DNA of 45,600 bases from 2-01-FULL-49-22 sp036507655 (GTDB lineage: Bacteria > Patescibacteriota > Saccharimonadia > Saccharimonadales > UBA10212), in NCBI GenBank assembly GCA_036507655.1, contig DATCIS010000011.1, positions 1 to 45,600 of the forward strand. Direction: 5' to 3'. The notes beneath the pieces are model-generated. The model made no database searches. It was not told where the DNA came from and saw only the letters and a list, made by a program, of their open reading frames with translations. Shown in pieces: positions 30,841 through 37,074 of the stretch (positions are counted from its first letter, which is position 1; every line of letters begins with the position of its first letter). The position numbers were made by a program, and so were the translations under genes.

Positions 30841-30884
30841 GCGGTGAGGGATGACGTTTGAAATGCGTAAACTATCCTGCACCA
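30841..30884 (+). ncRNA. tRNA-like acceptor/T-arm minihelix, copy B
   Basis: It has the same 44-nt length, loop TTGAAAT and ACCA end as copy A. The lower helix is GCGG-(T)-GAGGG with CTATCCTGC and has two weak positions. The upper stem keeps ACGT/GCGT, and the C of GCGTCA has become A. An intrinsic terminator begins 1-2 nt after the CCA, so promoter, RNA and terminator form a complete small transcription unit. Confidence 0.5.
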
Positions 30885-30885
30885 A

Positions 30886-30915
30886 AAAAATTCCCAACCA
30901 AGGTCGGGAATTTTT
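30886..30915. terminator. Bidirectional intrinsic terminator
   Basis: A perfect 10-bp stem AAAAATTCCC/GGGAATTTTT with an A-tract and a T-tract on opposite sides. It can end minihelix copy B and, on the minus strand, the small membrane protein gene at 30940-31083. Confidence 0.85.
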
Positions 30916-30939
30916 AAGTTTAAATTAAGAGCTTTGTTT

Positions 30940-31083
30940 TTAGCGGCGACGTAGACCGGGCAAGTCAGAAACTTTGGCTTCCCCAGTAATCAGGGCAACA
31001 GCCACGCCCGTTATAACTAGTGCGGCTGCGACCATCATCAAAAATAGGCCGAGAGCTACGGGTGAACCCCAAGTCCATTCCAT
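30940..31083 (-). CDS. Small single-helix membrane protein (47 aa)
   Basis: A 47-codon frame has an excellent ribosome site (AAAGGAGG, 4-5 nt before the ATG) and ends at a terminator 24 nt downstream. The protein MEWTWGSPVALGLFLMMVAA continues with one long hydrophobic helix to about residue 33 and ends with a basic LPGLRRR tail. The expected topology is N-out, C-in. The family is not recognised; the ribosome site, terminator and coherent helix argue that it is real. Confidence 0.65.
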   Translation of the reverse strand: MEWTWGSPVALGLFLMMVAAALVITGVAVALITGEAKVSDLPGLRRR

Positions 31084-31173
31084 GGATCCTCCTTTAGCCC
31101 ACCCGTTATTAACTTACAGCTCAACAATAGCGAGTTTTTGCGACTCGCGCAACTAATAGATGTGGATATCTAG

Positions 31174-31179
31174 TATAAT
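31174..31179 (+). promoter_or_regulatory. -10 box of the tRNA-Cys/tRNA-Leu promoter
   Basis: TATAAT (31174-31179) lies 14 nt before the tRNA-Cys 5' end. No consensus -35 box is seen at 17 nt. Confidence 0.6.
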
Positions 31180-31193
31180 TATTAAGGAGTTAT

Positions 31194-31268
31194 GGCACCG
31201 TGGCCGAGGAATTAGGCAAAGGTCTGCAAAACCTTTTTACGCGGGTGTAAATCCCGTCGGTGCCTCCA
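31194..31268 (+). tRNA. tRNA-Cys (anticodon GCA) with unusual D- and T-loops
   Basis: Acceptor GGCACCG/CGGTGCC, anticodon stem AAGGT/ACCTT with loop CTGCAAA (anticodon GCA), discriminator T as expected for Cys, and CCA. The T-loop is TGTAAAT instead of TTCRANY, so positions 55 and 56 are G and T. The D-loop GAGGAATTA places A at position 19 when G15 is kept to pair with C48, so the elbow pair would be A19-U56. Confidence 0.9.
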
Positions 31269-31289
31269 AATTTAAGAATTTGACAAACT

Positions 31290-31375
31290 GGGCGAGTGCT
31301 GGAATGGTTTACAGAGCGGACTTAAAATCCGTGCCCTGAAAAGGGTTGTGGGTTCGAATCCCACCTCGCCCACCA
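31290..31375 (+). tRNA. tRNA-Leu (anticodon TAA), CCA encoded
   Basis: Acceptor GGGCGAG/CTCGCCC, anticodon loop CTTAAAA (anticodon TAA), long variable arm GCCCTGAAAAGGGT, T-loop TTCGAAT, discriminator A and CCA. It follows tRNA-Cys by 21 nt. Confidence 0.96.
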
Positions 31376-31381
31376 GAAATT

Positions 31382-33181
31382 TTATTCTATGGTCTGGCGT
31401 TTCTGGCGAATCATCCAGCTGTCAACATTGTAAAACCTATCAGCCGCCGAATTTAGCGCTTTGCGCTCATAACCAAAGACCGGGCCGCGGGTTATATACA
31501 GAAGGTTAGGTTGATACAGCGCTAGAGCCGGCGCGTCTTTTCTCCAAACCTTCAAGAATTCCTGGTACTTTATCGCCCGAACTTTGGGGTCAGCCCGAGT
31601 CCTGCCGGCTTGGAGTGCCTGGTCAGCGGTTGAAGACTTATATTCGCTTAAGTTAAGGTGTCCTTGTGAAGTAATGCTGGCTTGGCTGCTGTCCCAGTAA
31701 GCAAACATGTCGGGGTCCACCCCCAAACTAATCCCGTAGAGCAAAATGTCGTAATCGTGGTTACCAATAATGCCTCCTTGAAGCTCATTGCTGTCGTAAT
31801 AATTGACCGTGATTTTGACTCCAATTTTGGCCCACTCTTCCTGGAGAAATTTGGCCGTCATTGAGTAGTTCTGGGTATTCTGAGAACTTAAATTAAATGC
31901 CAATGGCAGCCCGCCTTTGGATCGTTGGCCAGTAGCATCCCGCAGCCAGCCTTCGGCATCAAGTAACCTATTGGCTTCTTCGGGATTATATGGCAGCTGG
32001 GCCAGGCCGGAGTTATAGCCAACCTGCCCTCTCAGAAAAGGCTGGTCAACTTTTTTGGTGGCATAAGGGGTCAAGCTGACCACTTCATGTGTATTTGCGC
32101 CGCTAACCAGAGCTTGTCTTAGGTTGATGCTACTAAGTATCGGCCGTGAGTTATTGAAAAAAGCCATCACAGCACTAGTCAGGGGCGTCACGTAAGTTTG
32201 GATGGAGCCGCCGGTTTTCAGCTCGTCAGGTAGACTTTCCAGGCCGCTGATGGCGTTAATCTGATTTTGTTTGAAGGCCTCAATCAACCGGGTTTCATCG
32301 CTAAAGGTTAACAAGTTAAAGCCATCCAGCTTAGGACGTCCGCGCCAATAGTCGCTAAATGCCGATAGGGTAATTCGTTGCCGGCGATCGCTGGCAGCAC
32401 TGGAGACTGAGCCGCTGGCTTCTACAAATCGCCACACAAAAGGCCCTGTACCAACTGGCTTGGCGTTGAATGGAGTGCTCCTAAGTTGCTCGGCCGGGAC
32501 GTCCGCTAGCAGATGCTTAGGCACGATGCCATTGGTCATCGCATGGGGAAAAGAGCTGAGGGAATTGGGTAAATCAAAGTTGACCGTATATGCGTCTTGT
32601 TTACTGACCTTAATGTCCAGCCAGCTGCTAAACAAAGCTGATTGGGCGCCAAGGGTCTGAATTGTCTGGTAGGTAAAGACCACATCATCGGCCGTAAATG
32701 GCTTACCGTCATGCCATTTGACGGCTTTTCTAAGGTGTACCGTGTAGCGCTTCTGGGCGCTGTCCAGGCTGTAGCTCTCGGCCATATCGCCGGTCAGGTT
32801 GTTATCTGAGTCATACCTAAATAAACCTGCAAAAACCAAATGACTAACGGCAGCATCGGCCGCGCCGGATGCATATAAAGGATTGGCGTTGGTGAAAGTG
32901 CCAACAATTCCTTCGGAGTAGAGGCCGCCAGGAACAGGCTGTAAACTTTGATAATTCCGCGATAAATCGCGGAATTGGGCAAAAGTCGCGAAAAACAAAA
33001 CTACGAATAAACCAATCCATAACATAACAAACCGCCTAACTGATACAAGACGGTCAAACCGGCGCAATAACAGCTTGTCTATTTTTTGGTCGGCTTGCAG
33101 GCCTAGCTCTAAGGCTCCGCGACGCCGTTTACTGACACGGCGCAAAAACCGTTTTTTTGTCTCATCATCAACTACCGCCAA
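31382..33181 (-). CDS. ABC transporter substrate-binding protein, family 5 (oligopeptide/nickel type)
   Basis: This 599-residue protein has the SBP_bac_5 fold used to capture oligopeptides outside the cell. A basic cytosolic start of about 48 residues (KKRFLRRVSKRRRGALELGL) precedes one transmembrane helix (about 52-69), so it is anchored rather than a cleaved lipoprotein. Diagnostic segments are DMAESYSLDSAQKRYTVHLR, KWHDGKPFTADDVVFTYQTI, VGTGPFVWRFV and INLRQALVSGANTHEVV. No ABC permease or ATPase gene is adjacent. The coding DNA just after the helix contains a 24-nt palindrome-like repeat (32953-32976). Peptide uptake would suit an organism dependent on others for amino acids (inference). 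Confidence 0.9.
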   Translation of the reverse strand: MAVVDDETKKRFLRRVSKRRRGALELGLQADQKIDKLLLRRFDRLVSVRRFVMLWIGLFVVLFFATFAQFRDLSRNYQSLQPVPGGLYSEGIVGTFTNANPLYASGAADAAVSHLVFAGLFRYDSDNNLTGDMAESYSLDSAQKRYTVHLRKAVKWHDGKPFTADDVVFTYQTIQTLGAQSALFSSWLDIKVSKQDAYTVNFDLPNSLSSFPHAMTNGIVPKHLLADVPAEQLRSTPFNAKPVGTGPFVWRFVEASGSVSSAASDRRQRITLSAFSDYWRGRPKLDGFNLLTFSDETRLIEAFKQNQINAISGLESLPDELKTGGSIQTYVTPLTSAVMAFFNNSRPILSSINLRQALVSGANTHEVVSLTPYATKKVDQPFLRGQVGYNSGLAQLPYNPEEANRLLDAEGWLRDATGQRSKGGLPLAFNLSSQNTQNYSMTAKFLQEEWAKIGVKITVNYYDSNELQGGIIGNHDYDILLYGISLGVDPDMFAYWDSSQASITSQGHLNLSEYKSSTADQALQAGRTRADPKVRAIKYQEFLKVWRKDAPALALYQPNLLYITRGPVFGYERKALNSAADRFYNVDSWMIRQKRQTIE

Positions 33182-33209
33182 ATCTTCCTCCGATAATCAT
33201 CTGGCAGAT

Positions 33210-33425
33210 TTACTGCGCCACAATAGTCATGATGATGCTGGCGGCAAAGATAAAAACCAGAATAATAGTTAGCTGGTGCAGCGTCTTATCCGAGCCGCGG
33301 CGGACAGTATTGACCTCGCCGCCGCCGCCTAATCCGGCGCCAAGACTGGCGCCGCGGGTCTGAATAAGTATCAGAATAATAAGCAGTATTACAGATATGA
33401 TAGTTACGTAATTCCAAATATTCAT
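33210..33425 (-). CDS. secG: Preprotein translocase subunit SecG
   Basis: SecG supports SecYE during protein export. The 71-residue protein has two helices (residues 7-23 and 52-70) around the conserved loop QTRGASLGAGLGGGGEVNTV, which keeps the Gly-rich signature of the family. The C-terminal R-x-SDKTLHQLT precedes the second helix. Its start overlaps the upstream holin-like gene stop by 4 nt. Confidence 0.92.
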   Translation of the reverse strand: MNIWNYVTIISVILLIILILIQTRGASLGAGLGGGGEVNTVRRGSDKTLHQLTIILVFIFAASIIMTIVAQ

Positions 33426-33787
33426 TTGTTCTCCAGTACTTGGCTAACTAAAAAGTTTACAAGCCCCACAATTATACCGGCTATAATCGCCACGCCGAAG
33501 TTTTTAACGTAAAGTGGCGAGTATATCCAGTGGGCAATCAGAATAAGCAGGCCGTTAATGACTACCATGAACAGCCCAAGGCTCAAAATCACGGCCGGGA
33601 AGGACAAGATAACCAGGATAGGTTTGAGCAGCATGTTAACTAGCGCCAGAAAAAAACCGGCACCGGCTGCAGTACCTAGGCCGTCGCCTACGCTAAGTCG
33701 ATCTGGCCCAAGTAGCGATGCGGCAATCCAGAGGCCCAGTGATGACACGAACCACCGGATAACGAACCGGGCTAAAAGATACTGCAT
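33422..33787 (-). CDS. Phage holin family 4/YvlD-like membrane protein
   Basis: This 121-residue protein of four hydrophobic segments matches the Phage_holin_4_2 (YvlD) family of small bacterial membrane proteins. Family features visible are a start with RFVIRWFVSSLGLWIAASLL, the segment ALVNMLLKPILVILSFPAVI and FMVVINGLLI. The name does not imply a phage; no phage genes are near. The role is unknown. It is coupled to secG by a 4-nt overlap. Confidence 0.85.
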   Translation of the reverse strand: MQYLLARFVIRWFVSSLGLWIAASLLGPDRLSVGDGLGTAAGAGFFLALVNMLLKPILVILSFPAVILSLGLFMVVINGLLILIAHWIYSPLYVKNFGVAIIAGIIVGLVNFLVSQVLENK

Positions 33788-33834
33788 GATGGTTTTATTG
33801 TACCAAGCTTATTAATGCTTAAGCGACTTCAAGT

Positions 33835-35274
33835 TTACCTTAGCGCTTTTAGATGATGGGCAACTCTGGCGCCGGTTTTTGTGCCTAGCAATTTTTGCAA
33901 CTCGGAAGAGGGGGCATTAAGCACTTTGCCTGTCGAGCCAAAATGGCTGATTAGTTTCTTACGGGTTATTGGCCCGACGCCTGGTAGTTCATCCAGTAGG
34001 CTAGCAGTTTGCCGGCTTTGGCGGAGTGTACTGTGGTAGCTAACCGCAAAACGGTGTGACTCATCGCGGATCCGCTGCAGCAATCTCAATAAGTGCGAGC
34101 CTTCCGGTAAACGGTGGATTGCGAACCCGTCACCTGGCTGTTTGACAATTAAATCCTCGAATCTCTTGGCCATTCCCAGCGCCGGTATATTACTATGGCC
34201 AGTTTGGTCGCGGGCTGCTAAGGCAGCTGATAGCTGTCCTTTGCCTCCATCAATCAATATTAAGCCTGGCAGGCCCCATTTTTTGACATTGGTCTCGCTA
34301 AAACGGCGGCTAACGGCCTCAAAAATATGGGCAAAATCGTCATTGCCGGGCGTACGAATCTTAAACTTACGGTAAGCGGCCTTTTCCGGCAGACCGTCAG
34401 TGAATACAACCATACTGGCGGTTGTATCCGTCCCGGAGATATGGCTAATATCGAACCCCTCAATGCGCCGTGGTGGTTTTTTTACCGCAAGTAATTCCGC
34501 CAGTTCCACCAAGGCCTGGTCACGACTAACATCTTGGATTTCGCGGTCGCCGAACAAAACCTGGCGTGAAAGAGCTTGCAGCGAAAAAAGCTGGTTACGG
34601 AACCGTGCAGCTTGCTCGAAGTTTTTGGCTTTGGCAGCTTTTTTCATGTCCCGCTCTATCTGTTTCATAAGAACCCGGCGCTCGCCGCGCAAGTATTGCA
34701 TGAGCTTGCGCAGATTAGTTCTATATTCTTCCAGGCTGGTCCGCCCATCCTCCAGGCCTGGGTCCAGGCCCAGATGGTAGTACAGGCTGGCTCGTTTTTG
34801 ATTAAGCGGTTGGCTGACGGCATACGGAAATGCCCGGCGCAGATACCGCAGAGCCTTTTTAACGCCGTAGCCATTGATGTATGGTCCGAAGTACTCAGAA
34901 CCGTCATCTAACGGGCGCCGCACCAGGCTCACGGTAGGATAGCTGCTTTTGTAATCAATCCGGACATACTGCAGGCTTTTATCGTCACGCAGCATGATGT
35001 TATAGCGCGGCAGATAGCGGCGTACCAGTTCGGCTTCCAAGAATAAGGCGTCCACTTCTGTCTCTACTGCCGTCCAGTCGATATCGGCGATTTCGCCAAT
35101 CATTAAATCCGTCTTAGGGTCGTGGTGGCGGCTATTTTGGAAATATTGCCGCACGCGGCTGCGCAGATTGGCGGCTTTGCCAATATATATAATGCCACCG
35201 GTTTTATCTTTATGAAAATATACCCCCGGCGCTGTTGGCAACCCTTTTAATTTCTTTTCTAACCTTTTATTCAC
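33835..35274 (-). CDS. uvrC: Excinuclease ABC subunit C (short form)
   Basis: UvrC makes both incisions in nucleotide excision repair after UvrAB. Residues 10-90 are the GIY-YIG nuclease (PGVYFHKDKTGGIIYIGKAANL). A UVR motif is near residue 205 (MKKAAKAKNFEQAARFRNQL). The RNase H-like 5' nuclease domain contains EGFDISHISGTDTTASMVVF and LILIDGGKGQLSAAL. The C-terminal helix-hairpin-helix reads LLDELPGVGPITRKKLISHF. The protein is 479 residues against about 600 in Escherichia coli; the loss is mainly in the middle. Its partner uvrA lies nearby at 37075, separated by other genes. Confidence 0.95.
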   Translation of the reverse strand: MNKRLEKKLKGLPTAPGVYFHKDKTGGIIYIGKAANLRSRVRQYFQNSRHHDPKTDLMIGEIADIDWTAVETEVDALFLEAELVRRYLPRYNIMLRDDKSLQYVRIDYKSSYPTVSLVRRPLDDGSEYFGPYINGYGVKKALRYLRRAFPYAVSQPLNQKRASLYYHLGLDPGLEDGRTSLEEYRTNLRKLMQYLRGERRVLMKQIERDMKKAAKAKNFEQAARFRNQLFSLQALSRQVLFGDREIQDVSRDQALVELAELLAVKKPPRRIEGFDISHISGTDTTASMVVFTDGLPEKAAYRKFKIRTPGNDDFAHIFEAVSRRFSETNVKKWGLPGLILIDGGKGQLSAALAARDQTGHSNIPALGMAKRFEDLIVKQPGDGFAIHRLPEGSHLLRLLQRIRDESHRFAVSYHSTLRQSRQTASLLDELPGVGPITRKKLISHFGSTGKVLNAPSSELQKLLGTKTGARVAHHLKALR

Positions 35275-35312
35275 ACTAATATTCTACCCTCTGCCCTGTT
35301 TATTAAGCGAGC

Positions 35313-35481
35313 ACCCATCTTTTGACGAACGTGCGTAGGGAGCTGAGCAGACAAGTCAAAAGCACAGCATTAGGCCGAGGACTGTTTGAGCCCGCCTAGT
35401 TGGCGGACGAGCTCCGCAGGCTGTTGTGCACTTTGACAGTTGGATGCGTCATGTGAGCGGAGCGTTCGGAAAAAGATGGGT
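35313..35481. repeat. Long nested inverted repeat between rplY and uvrC
   Basis: Outer arms are ACCCATCTTTT (35313-35323) with AAAAGATGGGT (35471-35481), then CGAACG with CGTTCG. An inner stem pairs GTCAAA and GCACAGC (35355-35368) with GCTGTTGTGC and TTTGAC (35420-35437). At the centre, CCGCC/GGCGG and GAGC/GCTC form a hairpin. It has the layout of a MITE-like element or a structured RNA of about 170 nt. Confidence 0.6.
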
Positions 35482-35486
35482 GTGAG

Positions 35487-36170
35487 CTATTCCTCTGGCT
35501 TCTCGGCCGTCTGCTCGCCTTCTTCGGCTTCAGCCGTTTCGGCGCCTTCAGCCTCTTCGCCTTCGGCGGCTTCGGCTTCCTCGGCAGCGGCTTCCTCTTC
35601 GGCCATCATGGCTTTGGTCTCAACCACGGTGGCAATCGGATGCTCAGCTTCTGTCAGTATCGTGACACCTTCTGGAACTTCTATATCAGCTACCGTTAGT
35701 TTATCGTGGAGCTCAGCTAGTCTAGTGCCGTCAACTACTAGCTCATCCGGTAGGTTGGCTGGTAAGGCCTCTACCTCGACTTCGTCGAGCTGGTGCAAGA
35801 CCATCAAACCGACTTTCTCGGCCGGTATCTCACCCTCAATGCGAATTGGTACCTCAGCCTCGACTTTTTCATCTCGCTTAATCGCTTGGAAAACTACGTG
35901 CTGCAATCGCCTCTTAACAGGATGGAAATGAGCATCCTTGATAAGAACCAAGAATTTCTGATCACCGATTTTTAGATTCAGGGGGTGGTGCTTACCGGCG
36001 GCTTCATAAATTCTCTCAAGCTCAAGCTCCGGAGCCATCACATGGATGGAGTCTTGCCCGTGATTATGGACCACGGCCGGTACAAGGCCGGCTTTTCTAA
36101 GATTCTTTACGCCCTTACCAAAGGCCAACCGTTGTTCAAGCTTAACCGCTGCGTCTAAATTAACCGCCAT
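35487..36170 (-). CDS. rplY: 50S ribosomal protein bL25 (CTC form) with acidic tail
   Basis: bL25 binds 5S rRNA. Residues 1-90 match the 5S-binding domain (GKGVKNLRKAGLVPAVVHNH, then HFHPVKRRLQHVVF). Residues 95-185 are the CTC-type second domain (MVLHQLDEVEVEALPANLPD). The last 45 residues are almost only Glu and Ala (EEAAAEEAEAAEGEEAEGAE), a tail like those of bS16 and KhpA in this window. It stands alone, followed by the inverted-repeat region and uvrC. Confidence 0.94.
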   Translation of the reverse strand: MAVNLDAAVKLEQRLAFGKGVKNLRKAGLVPAVVHNHGQDSIHVMAPELELERIYEAAGKHHPLNLKIGDQKFLVLIKDAHFHPVKRRLQHVVFQAIKRDEKVEAEVPIRIEGEIPAEKVGLMVLHQLDEVEVEALPANLPDELVVDGTRLAELHDKLTVADIEVPEGVTILTEAEHPIATVVETKAMMAEEEAAAEEAEAAEGEEAEGAETAEAEEGEQTAEKPEE

Positions 36171-36215
36171 GTCTTTCCCTGTTTAATCCCGAATATTATA
36201 TCAGAAGATTCACAC

Positions 36216-36381
36216 GATTTGCACCGTGCTTCGGTAAGCTAGGCAAATCCAAGCTTTCCAAAGTACTCTGGCGCACTACGTCGTCAGCAACTGCGCTGCT
36301 CCTTCGCTGTATGTCCATATACAGCTCGGTCCGCTGCTCGATGCTTCCTTGTACTGCATCCAGTGCAAAATGTGTGAGTAC
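36216..36381. repeat. Imperfect inverted-repeat region between rplY and the DedA gene
   Basis: GATTTGC (36216-36222) pairs with GCAAATC (36243-36249), GCTGTAT (36306-36312) with ATACAGC (36319-36325), and outer GTACTC (36263-36268) with GAGTAC (36376-36381). The region lies between divergent genes. Function unclear. Confidence 0.4.
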
Positions 36382-36410
36382 CTTGATTAGTAATATACAA
36401 TCTAAGGAGT

Positions 36411-37070
36411 ATGTTTTTAGATGTCGAAACCATTATCACAGCCGGCGGACTTTTAGCTATCGGCCTGATTGTTTTCGCTGAGAGCGGCCTGTTTTTCGGT
36501 TTCTTTTTTCCGGGAGACACGTTGCTTTTAACGTCGGGCTTTTTTGCAGCGCAGGGTTTACTACCTATTGAGTGGCTAATTACCGTTATAGTTGTGTCGG
36601 CGATTTTAGGGGATAATGTCGGCTATCAAACCGGCAGGCATTTTGGCCCAAAGGTTTTCAAGCGCCGAGATGGTTTATTCTTCCGGCGCGAATATGTAGA
36701 GCGTGCCCAGAAATTTTACGAAAAGCATGGCGGAAAAACTATTATCATAGCCCGCTTCTTCCCCGCCATCCGGACTTTTGCGCCGATTGTAGCAGGCGTT
36801 GGCAAGATGAGCTGGCCGTACTTTGCGTCTTATAACGTAGTCGGAGGGTTGCTCTGGGGATTAGGAGTTACTCTGGCAGGCTATTACATTGGTACTAACT
36901 TCCCGACCATCGACCATTACATCCTTCCGGCTATCCTGATTGCCGGCCATATCATGCTTTTTATAATCCTGTATCAAATATTCAGGAACCCACTGGTCAG
37001 GGCCAGGTTAAAAAAGGCCCTACGCGAGGAATGGAGGCATTATTTCGGTAAGAATAAACAGGCGAGCTGA
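36411..37070 (+). CDS. DedA family membrane protein
   Basis: DedA (SNARE-associated/VTT) proteins are membrane transporters or scramblases, some moving undecaprenyl phosphate or phospholipids back across the membrane. The 219-residue chain has the family landmarks FFFPGDTLLLTSGFFAAQG, the motif GDNVGYQTGRHFG, and ARFFPAIRTFAPIVAGVGKM, followed by YNVVGGLLWGLGVTLAGYYI. Four to five hydrophobic stretches are visible. AAGGAG lies just before the ATG. It is transcribed away from rplY and converges on uvrA, with a 4-nt gap. Confidence 0.92.
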   Translation: MFLDVETIITAGGLLAIGLIVFAESGLFFGFFFPGDTLLLTSGFFAAQGLLPIEWLITVIVVSAILGDNVGYQTGRHFGPKVFKRRDGLFFRREYVERAQKFYEKHGGKTIIIARFFPAIRTFAPIVAGVGKMSWPYFASYNVVGGLLWGLGVTLAGYYIGTNFPTIDHYILPAILIAGHIMLFIILYQIFRNPLVRARLKKALREEWRHYFGKNKQAS

Positions 37071-37074
37071 AGCT

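Noticed and set aside
27311..30900. Integron cassette array with attC sites
   Set aside because: The gene-plus-hairpin order is suggestive, but I do not find a consistent pair of RYYYAAC and GTTRRRY core boxes in the repeats, and no integron integrase is in the window. The tRNA-like reading fits the CCA end better.
33422..33787. Prophage signal from the holin-like gene
   Set aside because: This holin-4 family is common in bacterial chromosomes and no other phage gene is nearby.
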